A DNA stretch of 64,000 nucleotides, from positions 1 through 64,000 of the forward strand of contig NZ_SNZJ01000016.1 of assembly GCF_004363555.1 (NCBI RefSeq), written 5' to 3'. Position 1 is the stretch's first letter, and every line of letters begins with the position of its first letter. Position numbers and translations under genes: made by a program. The notes below the pieces were generated by a model, which had not been told where the DNA came from, did not search any database, and saw only the letters and a list, made by a program, of their open reading frames with translations. Source of the DNA: Halomonas ventosae. Lineage in GTDB: Bacteria > Pseudomonadota > Gammaproteobacteria > Pseudomonadales > Halomonadaceae. Positions 38,363 through 46,974 of this stretch are shown piece by piece.

Positions 38363-39163
38363 ATGGATGCCATCGCCCTGGGGCCCGTCCTGATCGCGCT
38401 GCCACGCCTCTATGCCTTCTTCGCCGCCCTGGTCCTGCTGGCCGCCAGCGCCTTCCTTCTCGGCCTGCCCCGGGGGCGCCATGCCCGCTGGTTCAACGGC
38501 CTGCTGCTGGCCTGGCTGGTCGGTGCCCGCCTGGGGCATGGGCTGATGAACCTGGGCGCCTATGCCGAGGCGCCCCTGGACATCCTCAAGCTCTGGCAGC
38601 CCGGCTACCACGGCCTCTGGGGCCTGCTGGCCGCGCTAGGCTGGACCGCCTGGTCGCTGCGCGACCGGCTGGGTGCCATGCTCGGCGGCATGGGCCTGGC
38701 GTTGGGCGCCTCGCTGCTGTGGCTCACGCTGGTCACCCTGGCACCGCTGGGCGGCGGCATGGCCCTGCGCGAGCTGCCCGACCTCGCCCTGGAGAACCTC
38801 GACGGCGAGGAGGTGAACCTGGCCTCGCTGTCCGGCGAGCGGGTGGTGGTCAACCTCTGGGCCACCTGGTGCCCGCCCTGCCGTCGCGAGATGCCGCTGC
38901 TGGCCGAGGCGGACGCCCGGGAGGGGGTCACCGTGGTGATCGTCAACCAGGGCGAGGAGCTGCTGCAGGTGGTGCGCTACCTCGACGACCAGGGCCTCGA
39001 CTTCGGCCATGCCCTGCTCGACCCGCGCCAGCGGCTGATGGTGCTGACCGAGTCCCCGGGCCTGCCCACCACCCTGCTCTTCGACGGCGAGGGGCGCGCC
39101 CTGGAGCAGCACGTCGGGGAGCTCACCCGCGCACGGCTTTCGACCTGGCTGGAGGAGCGCTGA
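38363..39163 (+). CDS. TlpA-like thioredoxin fused to an Lgt-like membrane region
   Basis: Residues about 1-120 are membrane segments. Their sequence (LVGARLGHGLMNLGAY then PLDILKLWQPGYHG) recalls part of prolipoprotein diacylglyceryl transferase. The C-terminal domain (about 130-266) is a thioredoxin fold of the TlpA/ResA type with active site ATWCPPCRREMP and the cis-Pro loop GLPTTLLF. It is therefore probably a membrane-tethered periplasmic thiol reductase. The Lgt-like part is too short and lacks the full Lgt signature, so lipid transfer is unlikely. Start ATG 38363. Similar fusions exist in other gammaproteobacteria as far as I recall. Confidence 0.8.
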   Translation: MDAIALGPVLIALPRLYAFFAALVLLAASAFLLGLPRGRHARWFNGLLLAWLVGARLGHGLMNLGAYAEAPLDILKLWQPGYHGLWGLLAALGWTAWSLRDRLGAMLGGMGLALGASLLWLTLVTLAPLGGGMALRELPDLALENLDGEEVNLASLSGERVVVNLWATWCPPCRREMPLLAEADAREGVTVVIVNQGEELLQVVRYLDDQGLDFGHALLDPRQRLMVLTESPGLPTTLLFDGEGRALEQHVGELTRARLSTWLEER

Positions 39164-39277
39164 TCGGCGCGAGTGCTTAAGCCGCGCTGGGCTTTGCTGT
39201 AAGATACCGCGCCCTGTCGCCGCCGGGCCGGGTGTGGCCAGCGGCACCGAACCGATCCCAAGCATCCCCGAGGCACC

Positions 39278-42226
39278 ATGAGCGACTACTCTCCCGGCCA
39301 GCGCTGGATCAGCGACGGCGAGGCCGAACTCGGCCTGGGCACCATCCTCAACGTCGACGCCCGCAGCGTCACCGTGCTCTTCGGCGCCAGCCAGGAAACC
39401 CGCACCTACAGCAGCCGCAATGCCCCCCTGACCCGGGTGGCCTTCGGCAGCGGCGACCGCATCCAGTCCGCCGAGGGCTGGCAGATGACCGTCGACGACA
39501 GCAAGGAGATCGGCGGCCTGATCGTCTACATCGGCGAGGACGACGCCGGCGAGCTGTGCGAGCTGCCCGAGGCACGGCTCGCCGACACCATGCAGTTCGA
39601 CCAGGCCCGCGACCGCCTGCTCACCGGCCAGGTCGACCGCAACGACTGGTTCGACCTGCGCTTTCGCACCCTGCACCACTTCCACCGCATCGAGCAGAAC
39701 CCGGCACTCGGCCTGGCCGGCCCGCGCATCGACCTGATCCCCCATCAGCTCTATATCGCCGACGAGGTGGCCCGTCGCCACGCCCCGCGGGTGCTGCTGG
39801 CCGACGAGGTGGGGCTGGGCAAGACCATCGAGGCGGGACTGATCCTGCATCGCCTGCTGCTCACCGGCCGCGCCGAGCGGGCGCTGATCCTGGTGCCGGC
39901 GAGCCTGACCCACCAGTGGCTGGTGGAGCTGCTGCGCCGCTTCGCCCTCGAAGTCACCCTGCTCGACGAGCAGCAGAGCCAGGCCCACGGCGAGGCGAAT
40001 CCCTTCGAGGCCGGCCAGCTGGTGCTGGCCAGCCAGGACTGGTTCTTCGCCAACCCCCATCGCCAGCAGCAGGCGCTGGCCTGCGACTGGGACCTGCTGA
40101 TCGTCGACGAGGCCCACCACCTGGACTGGAGCCCGACGCAGAGTGGCCCCGGCTACGCCTGCGTGGGGCGCCTGGCCGCCCAGGTGCCCGGCATCCTACT
40201 GCTCACCGCCACCCCGGAGCAGATGGGCCTCGAAAGCCACTTCGCCCGGCTGCGCCTGCTCGACCCGGACCGCTACCACAGCCTCGAGGCCTTCCGCGAG
40301 GAGGAGCAACACTACGTGGAGGTGGCCGAGGCGATCGACGCCCTGGAGCGCCTGCCGGGCGAGGAGGCCGACCGCGATAGCGTCGCCGCGGTGATCGCCG
40401 AGCCCGACAGCCTGGCCCTGCTCGACACCCTGGCCGACCCCGAACGCGGGGAGGACCAGCACGGCGCCGCCCGCGACCAGCTGCGCGACCAGCTGCTGGA
40501 CCGCCACGGTACCGGCCGGGTGATGTTCCGCAACAGCCGCCGCCATGTGGGCGGCTTCCCCGAGCGCCGCCTGCATGTCGCGGAGCTCGAGGCGCCCTCC
40601 TCCTATCGCCGTGTGCTGCGCCGCCTGGCGCGCGACGAGGACTACCTGGACGAGTTGCTGATCGAGACCGGCCTCGACCATCCCGAGGTACTGATCTACC
40701 CGGATGCCATGTACCGGGCGCTGGCCGACGACCCGCTCAACACCGAGCCCTGGTGGCAGTTCGACCCGCGGGTGACCTGGTTGCTGGAGCGCCTCGCCGA
40801 TGACGGCGAGGGCGGCTTCGCCGGTGACAAGGTGCTGGTGATCGCCCATGACCGCGAGACCGCCCTGGGCCTGGCCGAGGGATTGCGCGTGCTCGGCGGC
40901 TATCAGGCCCCGGTGTTCCACGAGGGGCTCTCGCTGGTGGAGCGCGACCGCGCCGCGGCGGCCTTCGCCGACCAGGAGGAAGGCTGCCAGGTGCTGGTCT
41001 GCTCGGAGATCGGCTCCGAGGGGCGCAACTTCCAGTTCTGCCGCCACCTGGTGATGTTCGACCTGCCGCTGCACCCCGACCAGCTGGAGCAGCGCATCGG
41101 CCGCCTCGACCGCATCGGCCAGCGCCATGCCATCGAGCTGCATGTGCCGGTGTTCGCCGGCAGCCCCGGCGAGAAGCTGCTGCGCTGGTACCACCAGGGC
41201 ATGGACGCCTTCAGTGCGCCCCATGGCCTGGGCAGCGAGATCCATGCTGCCTTCGGCGACACCCTGGCCGACAGCCTGCTCGACGACGAGGCCCTCGAGG
41301 AGGTGATCGCGGAGACCCGGGCGCTGTTCGAGGCACGCCTGGCCGAGCGCGACGCCGGGCGCAACCGCCTGCTGGAGCTCAACGCCTGCCGGCACGAGCG
41401 CGCCGATGCGGTCATCGCGGCGATCCGCGAGCTCGATGCCGACAAGGCCCTGACCCGCTATCTGGACCAGGCGCTGGACATCTTCGGCGTCGACAGCCAG
41501 GAACTGGGCGGTGGCATTCAGCACCTGCAGCCGAGCCCGCAGATGCTCGACGGCCTGCCGGGCCTGGTGAAGGGCGAGGAGGGCTTCTCGGCCACCTTCT
41601 CCCGCGCCCGGGCCCTGGCCCGGGACGACGTCCAGCGCCTCTCCTGGGAACACCCGCTGCTGCGCGAGATGATGGGCCGGATCCTCGATGGCCCCATGGG
41701 CAACACGGCGCTGGCCCTGCTCAGGCATCCCGCGATCCCCGCCGGTCGCCTGATGGTCGAGCTGGTCTTCCGCACCCACTGCCCCGCACCGAAGCGCCTG
41801 CACCTCAACCGCTTCCTGCCGCCCACCGCGGTGCGCGTGCTGCTCGACGAATCCGGCGCCAACCTGACCGACAGGATCTCCTTCACCGGCCTCTCCAAGG
41901 CGGTGCAGAAGGTCAAGAAGGCGGTGGCCCGCGATCTGATCAAGAGCCGCCACGACCGGCTGCGCGAGCTGCTCGACGGGGCCGAGGCGGAGGCCGAGCG
42001 GGAGCTGCCGAGCATCGTCGAGGCCGCCCAGGTGCGCATGCGGGCCGAGCTCGATGCCGAACTCAGCCGCCTCGAGGCGCTCTCGCGGCTCAACCCCGCG
42101 GTGCGCGCCGACGAACTCGAGGCGCTGCGCGCCGAGCGCGCCGAGCTGGACACCGCCATCGAGGGCGCCCGGCTGCGCCTGGACGCGGTGCGGGTGATCG
42201 TCACCGTGGGTGACGAGACACGCTGA
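39278..42226 (+). CDS. rapA: RNA polymerase-associated ATPase RapA
   Basis: This SWI2/SNF2 ATPase binds RNA polymerase and helps recycle it after transcription. N-terminal Tudor-like domains start at PGQRWISDGEAELGLGTI. The ATPase core has Walker A ADEVGLGKTIEAG (about residue 175) and DEAH box LIVDEAHHLDW. The C-terminal helicase lobe has EGRNFQFCRHLVMFDLP and QRIGRLDRIGQRH. A C-terminal RapA-specific region follows. Length is 982 residues against 968 in E. coli. The start ATG is at 39278. It is convergent with the yfcH-like gene across the 42286-42405 tandem repeat. Confidence 0.96.
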   Translation: MSDYSPGQRWISDGEAELGLGTILNVDARSVTVLFGASQETRTYSSRNAPLTRVAFGSGDRIQSAEGWQMTVDDSKEIGGLIVYIGEDDAGELCELPEARLADTMQFDQARDRLLTGQVDRNDWFDLRFRTLHHFHRIEQNPALGLAGPRIDLIPHQLYIADEVARRHAPRVLLADEVGLGKTIEAGLILHRLLLTGRAERALILVPASLTHQWLVELLRRFALEVTLLDEQQSQAHGEANPFEAGQLVLASQDWFFANPHRQQQALACDWDLLIVDEAHHLDWSPTQSGPGYACVGRLAAQVPGILLLTATPEQMGLESHFARLRLLDPDRYHSLEAFREEEQHYVEVAEAIDALERLPGEEADRDSVAAVIAEPDSLALLDTLADPERGEDQHGAARDQLRDQLLDRHGTGRVMFRNSRRHVGGFPERRLHVAELEAPSSYRRVLRRLARDEDYLDELLIETGLDHPEVLIYPDAMYRALADDPLNTEPWWQFDPRVTWLLERLADDGEGGFAGDKVLVIAHDRETALGLAEGLRVLGGYQAPVFHEGLSLVERDRAAAAFADQEEGCQVLVCSEIGSEGRNFQFCRHLVMFDLPLHPDQLEQRIGRLDRIGQRHAIELHVPVFAGSPGEKLLRWYHQGMDAFSAPHGLGSEIHAAFGDTLADSLLDDEALEEVIAETRALFEARLAERDAGRNRLLELNACRHERADAVIAAIRELDADKALTRYLDQALDIFGVDSQELGGGIQHLQPSPQMLDGLPGLVKGEEGFSATFSRARALARDDVQRLSWEHPLLREMMGRILDGPMGNTALALLRHPAIPAGRLMVELVFRTHCPAPKRLHLNRFLPPTAVRVLLDESGANLTDRISFTGLSKAVQKVKKAVARDLIKSRHDRLRELLDGAEAEAERELPSIVEAAQVRMRAELDAELSRLEALSRLNPAVRADELEALRAERAELDTAIEGARLRLDAVRVIVTVGDETR

Positions 42227-42285
42227 GCCCTGTGTCGGGCTGAACCGGCGGGGCATGCCCGCTGCCCTGGTGCTTCCCGGCCCCA

Positions 42286-42405
42286 CTTGGCCGCTTGGCC
42301 GCTTGGCCGCTTGGCGGCTTGGCGGCTTGGCGGCTTGGCGGCTTGGCGGCTTGGCGGCTTGGCGGCTTGGCGGCTTGGCGGCTTGGCGGCTTGGCGGCTT
42401 GGCGG
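42286..42405. repeat. 8-bp tandem repeat, 15 copies (3 CTTGGCCG + 12 CTTGGCGG)
   Basis: Three CTTGGCCG units (42286-42309) run directly into twelve CTTGGCGG units (42310-42405) with no other variation. The array ends exactly at the stop codon of the yfcH-like gene (42406-42408) and starts 59 bp after the rapA stop. Read in the sense of the yfcH-like gene, the unit is CCGCCAAG. The two-block structure suggests array growth by slippage after a single C-to-G change. Confidence 0.95.
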
Positions 42406-43311
42406 CTACCCCAGAATATCGGCCAGGGCTTTTTCCAGCGTCTCGAACCGGAACTCGAAGCCCGCCTCGAGCAGCCGGGCCGGGCGCATGTCGGCGCCGG
42501 TCAGCAGCAGCCGCGACATCTCGCCGAAGGCGGTCTCCAGGGCAATGGCCGGTACCGGCATCAGGGCGGGACGCCCCAGCTGCCCGGCCAGGGTGCGGGT
42601 GAACTCGGCGTTGGTGACGGGGTGGGGGGCGCTGCCGTTGAAGGGGCCCTCCAGGTCATCGCGCTCGATCAGGAAGAGGATTGCGCGGACCAGGTCCTCG
42701 CGGTGGACCCAGGGCATGAACTGCTTGCCGTCGCCGAAGCGGCCGCCCAGCCCCAGCTTGAAGGGCGGTAGCATCTTCTGCAGGCTGCCGCCGCCGGCAT
42801 CGAGCACCAGGCCTATGCGCAGCAGGGCCACGCGCACGCCGAAGTCCGCCGCCTCCCGGGCGGTGTCTTCCCAGCGCTTGCAGAGGCGGTGGGCAAACTC
42901 GTCATGGGGCGGGGTCTCCTCAGTGACCTCGCGATCGCCCTGGTCGCCGTAGTAGCCCATCGCCGAGGCCGAGACCATCACCCGGGGGGTCCGGCCCTGG
43001 CTGGCCTGGAGCTGCTCACAGAGCATCACCAGGTCACCGGTGACGTTGACCCGGGAGTCGATCAGGCGCTTCTTCTGGTTGTCGCTCCAGCGCCGGGCGG
43101 CGATCGACTCGCCGGCCAGGTTGACGATGGCGTCCGGCGGGGTGTCAACGAAGTCCAGCACCGAACGGCGGATATCAGTGCCCTCCGGCAGGCGGTCGCG
43201 CACCTGCTCCGGCTCCCGCGACACCACCAGCAGGCGATGCCCCGCCTCCTTCAGCCGCCGGCAGAGCCGCTGCCCGACGAAACCGCTGCCGCCCGTGATC
43301 AGCACTCGCAT
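42406..43311 (-). CDS. TIGR01777 family (YfcH-like) NAD-dependent epimerase/dehydratase
   Basis: An extended SDR-fold protein of 301 residues with Rossmann motif ITGGSGFVGQRL, the NLAGESIAARRW motif characteristic of TIGR01777, and a C-terminal DUF1731 segment (ARPARLLEAGFEFRFETLEKAL). The substrate is unknown. The start ATG at 43311 (MRVLITGG) fits the family. It is divergent from the FAD gene at 43412. Orthologs often lie next to photolyase/MerR clusters in related genera, so it may share their control. A 15-copy tandem repeat begins at its stop. Confidence 0.9.
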   Translation of the reverse strand: MRVLITGGSGFVGQRLCRRLKEAGHRLLVVSREPEQVRDRLPEGTDIRRSVLDFVDTPPDAIVNLAGESIAARRWSDNQKKRLIDSRVNVTGDLVMLCEQLQASQGRTPRVMVSASAMGYYGDQGDREVTEETPPHDEFAHRLCKRWEDTAREAADFGVRVALLRIGLVLDAGGGSLQKMLPPFKLGLGGRFGDGKQFMPWVHREDLVRAILFLIERDDLEGPFNGSAPHPVTNAEFTRTLAGQLGRPALMPVPAIALETAFGEMSRLLLTGADMRPARLLEAGFEFRFETLEKALADILG

Positions 43312-43353
43312 CCGGAATCCCTCCCCATGCCATTTAAGACAAGCCACCGTGAG

Positions 43354-43375
43354 TTATACAGCCGTTGTACACTTC
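43354..43375. promoter_or_regulatory. 11-bp direct repeats (candidate LitR/CarH-type operator)
   Basis: TTATACAGCCG (43354-43364) and TTGTACACTTC (43365-43375) are consecutive 11-mers sharing T(A/G)TACA at the same offset. They lie in the 100-bp divergent gap between the yfcH-like gene and the FAD oxidoreductase. TATAAC on the minus strand overlaps the first repeat and may be a -10. CarH regulators are known to bind 11-bp head-to-tail repeats; assignment to the MerR protein at 44601 is inference. Confidence 0.5.
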
Positions 43376-43411
43376 TGCTAGTCTAGCGATGAACGCCGTT
43401 GACTGCACGAG

Positions 43412-44476
43412 ATGACCATGTCCCAGCCTCCCGTTTCCACCGCCATCATCGGCGCCGGCATCGCCGGCCTCGCCTGCGGGCAGGCCCTAAGCGCGGCTGG
43501 CCTGCCGGTGCACCTCTTCGACAAGGGCCGCGGCCCCGGGGGACGCATGTCCAGCCGGCGCCTGCCGGGCGCCGTGGTCGACCTGGGCGCCCAGTTCTTC
43601 AGCGTGCGCGACCCGGCCTTCCGTCGTCGGGTCACCGCCTGGCGAGAGGCAGGCCATGTCGCCAGCTGGCCCGAGACCCTCTGGCAGGTCACCGAGAAGG
43701 GCTGGCAGCCCCACCGGGACAACGTCGAGCGCTTCATCGGCACCCCGCACATGAGTGCCGTGACCCGCCCGCTGGCCGAAGGGCTCGAGGTCACCTCCGG
43801 CACGCGCATCGCGCGCCTCGAATCCCATGACGGCCAGTGGTGGCTGCTGGACCAGGACGACGCTCGCCACGGCCCCTACACGCGGGTGGTGATCGCCGTC
43901 CCGACGCCCCAGGCCGCGACGCTGCTGGCGGGCCACGAGACGGCCCTGGCCGAGGCCTGCGAGGCGGTGATCCAGCGCCCCTGCTGGACGGCCTGGGCGC
44001 GCTTCGATGCGCCGCTGCCCGCCCTGCCGGGCGTCGACGACGACTGGCAGGCGGTACGCCTGGACCCCGGCCAGGAGCGGGCGCCAGCCGACGATCCGCT
44101 GCGCTTCGTCAGCCGCAACGACCACAAGCCGGGCCGCCACGGCCAGGGCGAGAGCCTCAGCCTGCTGGCACGCCTGGAGTGGAGCGAGGCCCACCTCGAG
44201 CTCGGTGCCGAGGCCGTGGCCCGGGCGCTGCTCGACGCCTTCCGCGCGCGCCTGCCGCGCGGTGTCACGCTGCCCGAGCCCACCGACCTGGGCGCCCATC
44301 TCTGGCGCTACGCCCAGCCGGACGTCTTCGCCGCGGGCGAGGCCGTCAACCGCGACTATCGGCGCTCGTCCGCCGGACTGGCACTCTGCGGCGACGGCTG
44401 GCGCGGGCCGCGGGTCGGGGATGCCTGGCTCTCCGGCCACCACCTCGGCGAGGCCCTGGCGGCCGACACTCCCTGA
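43412..44476 (+). CDS. FAD/NAD(P)-dependent oxidoreductase (renalase-like)
   Basis: A 354-residue flavoprotein with the N-terminal dinucleotide motif AIIGAGIAGLACGQAL, the glycine-rich FDKGRGPGGRMSSRR, and an FAD-closing segment GLALCGDGWRGPRVGDAWLSG. These match the bacterial renalase-like amine oxidase group common in photolyase clusters. The substrate is unknown. Start ATG 43412; the in-frame ATG two codons later is equally possible. It begins the rightward cluster that includes the MerR regulator and photolyase. Confidence 0.85.
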   Translation: MTMSQPPVSTAIIGAGIAGLACGQALSAAGLPVHLFDKGRGPGGRMSSRRLPGAVVDLGAQFFSVRDPAFRRRVTAWREAGHVASWPETLWQVTEKGWQPHRDNVERFIGTPHMSAVTRPLAEGLEVTSGTRIARLESHDGQWWLLDQDDARHGPYTRVVIAVPTPQAATLLAGHETALAEACEAVIQRPCWTAWARFDAPLPALPGVDDDWQAVRLDPGQERAPADDPLRFVSRNDHKPGRHGQGESLSLLARLEWSEAHLELGAEAVARALLDAFRARLPRGVTLPEPTDLGAHLWRYAQPDVFAAGEAVNRDYRRSSAGLALCGDGWRGPRVGDAWLSGHHLGEALAADTP

Positions 44477-44499
44477 TCCCATCGCGACTGGAGACTTCC

Positions 44500-44604
44500 A
44501 TGCCCCATGCCCTGACACTGCTCGACCTCGGCTCCAGCGCCCCACACTGGCGAGCACCCATCCCACACTGCACCGAGCAGGCAAGGGAGTCGGCACGCTC
44601 ATGA
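44500..44604 (+). CDS. possible 34-residue leader ORF coupled to the MerR gene
   Basis: GGAG lies 6 bases before an ATG at 44500. The frame MPHALTLLDLG... runs 34 codons and its TGA overlaps the ATG of the MerR gene (ATGA, 44601-44604). I recognise no domain. The good ribosome site and exact stop-start overlap suggest translational coupling, but it could be chance in GC-rich DNA. Confidence 0.4.
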   Translation: MPHALTLLDLGSSAPHWRAPIPHCTEQARESARS

Positions 44605-45515
44605 ATGACGAGGCAAGGCGTCCGGCCGACACCCCCCTCTACCCGATCCGCGAGGTCTCCCGGCTGACCGGGGTGAACTCCGTCACCCTGCGCGCCTGGG
44701 AGCGCCGCTACGGCCTGATCAAGCCGCAGCGCACGCCCAAGGGGCACCGCCTCTATGCCCGCGAGGACATCGAGCGCGTCGAACGCATACTGCAGTGGCT
44801 GAATCGCGGGGTGCCGGTCAGCCAGGTGCGCGAGCTGCTCGACCAGCCGGAGAGCGCGGAGGCCCCGGCGCCGGCGGCCGGCGACTGGCCCGGCCAGCGC
44901 CGCCTGCTCATCAGCGCCGTGCAGGCGCTGGACCTGACGCGCCTGGAGGAGCTGTTCAACCAGTCGCTGGCGCTCTACCCGGTACCCACCTGCCTGGCCG
45001 AGCTCTGGCAGCCGGTGGTCCGCCAGCTCGAGGAGGGCTGGGGAGAGCAGCTCGGCGACGTGCTGCAGCGCCGCACCCTCGAGACCTTCCTGCGCACGCG
45101 CATCGGCACCCGGCTGCTGCATGCCAACCGGCTGGGCATGGGCCCGACCCTGCTGGTCGCTCCCCTGCCCGACGACCCCGCCCCGCTGTGGGTGCTGCTC
45201 ACGGCCCTGGCCGCCAGCGACCGCGGCTATCGGGTCCAGCTCTTCGATGCCCCGCTGCCCTGCAGCGAGCTGCCGCTGGCGGTGGAGCGCTTCCAGGCGG
45301 CGGCCCTGCTGCTGGCCAGCGGCAAGGCAGAGAAGGCCGAGCTGGTGCGGCGCCAGTTGCCGCGCCTGGCCGAGCAGCTCGAGGTGCCGCTGATGGCCTG
45401 CGGCCCCATGGCTCGCATCCGCGAGGCCGACCTGGAGGAGACCCGCGTGGAGCTGCTCGGCGATGACCTCGGCGAGGCCATGGAGCGCCTCCAGGCCCGC
45501 CTGCCCGTACGCTGA
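44601..45515 (+). CDS. MerR-family regulator, class II LitR-like (no B12 ligands)
   Basis: An N-terminal MerR DNA-binding domain (about residues 12-80: YPIREVSRLTGVNSVTLRAWERRYGL) is followed by a region that aligns with the cobalamin-binding half of CarH/LitR. In CarH the motif W-x9-EH and an E/DxHxxG motif hold adenosylcobalamin. Here Trp147 is followed at the EH position by Arg157-Arg158, and the DxHxxG site reads DDPAPLW (191-197), so the axial His is absent. It is probably a B12-independent (class II) regulator of the neighbouring photolyase/lipid genes. Length is 304 residues; the start overlaps a small ORF. Confidence 0.85.
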   Translation: MNDEARRPADTPLYPIREVSRLTGVNSVTLRAWERRYGLIKPQRTPKGHRLYAREDIERVERILQWLNRGVPVSQVRELLDQPESAEAPAPAAGDWPGQRRLLISAVQALDLTRLEELFNQSLALYPVPTCLAELWQPVVRQLEEGWGEQLGDVLQRRTLETFLRTRIGTRLLHANRLGMGPTLLVAPLPDDPAPLWVLLTALAASDRGYRVQLFDAPLPCSELPLAVERFQAAALLLASGKAEKAELVRRQLPRLAEQLEVPLMACGPMARIREADLEETRVELLGDDLGEAMERLQARLPVR

Positions 45516-45528
45516 ACCGGAGCCTCCC

Positions 45529-46947
45529 ATGACCCGCCCCGTGATCGTCTGGTTCCGCAGCGACCTGCGCATCCAGGACAATACTGCCCTGGCCACGGCC
45601 GCCCGCCAGGGCCCCGTGATTGCCGTCTTCCTGCGCAGCCTCCCCCACTGGCAGCGCCACGGCCACGGCGCCAACAAGCTCGACTTCTGGGGCCGCGGGG
45701 TGGCTGCCCTGGCCGACAGCCTGGACGGCCTGGGGATCCCGCTGCTGCACCGCGACATCGACGACTTCGGCGAGGCCCCGGCGGCCCTGCTGGCCATCGC
45801 CCGGGAGACCGGCGCCGTCGGCCTGCACTTCAACCGCGAATACCCGGTGGACGAGCTGGCCCGCGATGCCGCGGTGATCGAGGCCTTCGACGAGGCGGGC
45901 CTCACCGCCAGCGGCCACCATGACGCCGTGGCCTTCGCCCCCGGCGAGCTGCTCACCGGCAAGGGCGACTACTACGGGGTCTTCACCCCCTTCGCCAGGG
46001 CCTGGCACCGCCAGCTGACGCCGGAGCGGATCACCCTGCACGACACCCCGACGCCCCAGGCGCCCATCGGCCTCGCCTCCGACCCGCTGCCCGGACTGCC
46101 CGAGCTTGCCGACACGCCGATCGACGGCCGCACCTGGCCCGCCGGCGAGGGCCCTGCCGCCGACCGCCTGGAGCGCTTCCTGCGCTTCCGGGGACGCCAC
46201 TACGCCGCGCAGCGGGACTTCCCGGCGACCCCCGGCACCAGCGAGCTCTCCCCGTACCTGGCGCTGGGCATGATCTCCCACCGCCAGTGCCTCCAGGCGG
46301 TGCTGGCCGAGAACGACGGCGCCCTGGCCGAGGGCGACGCCGGGCTCACCGCCTGGGTCAACGAGCTGGTGTGGCGGGAGTTCTATCGCCACGTGGCCGT
46401 CGGCTTCCCGCGGGTCTGTCGCCATCGCCCCTTCCAGCGCCATACCGAGGGGCTTGCCTGGCGCGACGACGAGGCCGGCTTCGCCGCCTGGTGCGAGGGA
46501 CGCACCGGCTACCCCCTCGTCGATGCCGCCATGCGCCAGCTGGTGGCGACCGGCTGGATGCACAACCGCCTGCGCATGGTCACCGCCATGTTCCTCAGCA
46601 AGCACCTGCTGATCGACTGGCGCCGCGGCGAGGCCTTCTTCCTGCGCCACCTGGTGGACGGCGAGTTCTGCGCCAACAACGGCGGCTGGCAGTGGGCCGC
46701 CTCCACCGGCACCGATGCCGCCCCCTACTTTCGCATCTTCAACCCCACCACCCAGTCCACGCGCTTCGACCCCGAGGGCCGCTTCCTCGCCGAGTGGCTG
46801 CCGGCGCTGGCCGGCCTGCCGGCGAAGGCCCGCCATGCTCCCTCCCAGGACCTGCTGGGCGGGGTCGACTATCCGCCCCCCATCGTCGACCACCGCACCG
46901 CCCGGGCCCACGCCCTGGAGGCCTTCAAGGCCCTGAACACGGAGTGA
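45529..46947 (+). CDS. phrB: CPD deoxyribodipyrimidine photolyase
   Basis: This light-driven repair enzyme splits cyclobutane pyrimidine dimers with reduced FAD plus an antenna chromophore. The N-terminal antenna Rossmann domain begins PVIVWFRSDLRIQDNTAL. The C-terminal FAD domain contains TSELSPYLALGMIS, NELVWREFYRH, and TGWMHNRLRMVTAMFLSKHLLIDW written across the active site; NNGGWQWAASTGTDAAPYFR closes it. Length is 472 residues, as E. coli PhrB. The ATG at 45529 follows GGAGCC. It is 13 bp after the MerR gene, so the two are co-transcribed. Confidence 0.95.
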   Translation: MTRPVIVWFRSDLRIQDNTALATAARQGPVIAVFLRSLPHWQRHGHGANKLDFWGRGVAALADSLDGLGIPLLHRDIDDFGEAPAALLAIARETGAVGLHFNREYPVDELARDAAVIEAFDEAGLTASGHHDAVAFAPGELLTGKGDYYGVFTPFARAWHRQLTPERITLHDTPTPQAPIGLASDPLPGLPELADTPIDGRTWPAGEGPAADRLERFLRFRGRHYAAQRDFPATPGTSELSPYLALGMISHRQCLQAVLAENDGALAEGDAGLTAWVNELVWREFYRHVAVGFPRVCRHRPFQRHTEGLAWRDDEAGFAAWCEGRTGYPLVDAAMRQLVATGWMHNRLRMVTAMFLSKHLLIDWRRGEAFFLRHLVDGEFCANNGGWQWAASTGTDAAPYFRIFNPTTQSTRFDPEGRFLAEWLPALAGLPAKARHAPSQDLLGGVDYPPPIVDHRTARAHALEAFKALNTE

Positions 46948-46974
46948 CGCCCACCCGACACGGGAGACCCTGCC

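Noticed and set aside
42286..42405. CRISPR array or coding repeat
   Set aside because: Units are 8 bp with no spacers. The frames across it (PLGRLAAW, WRLGGLAA) are by-products of the repeat, and all three frames stay open.
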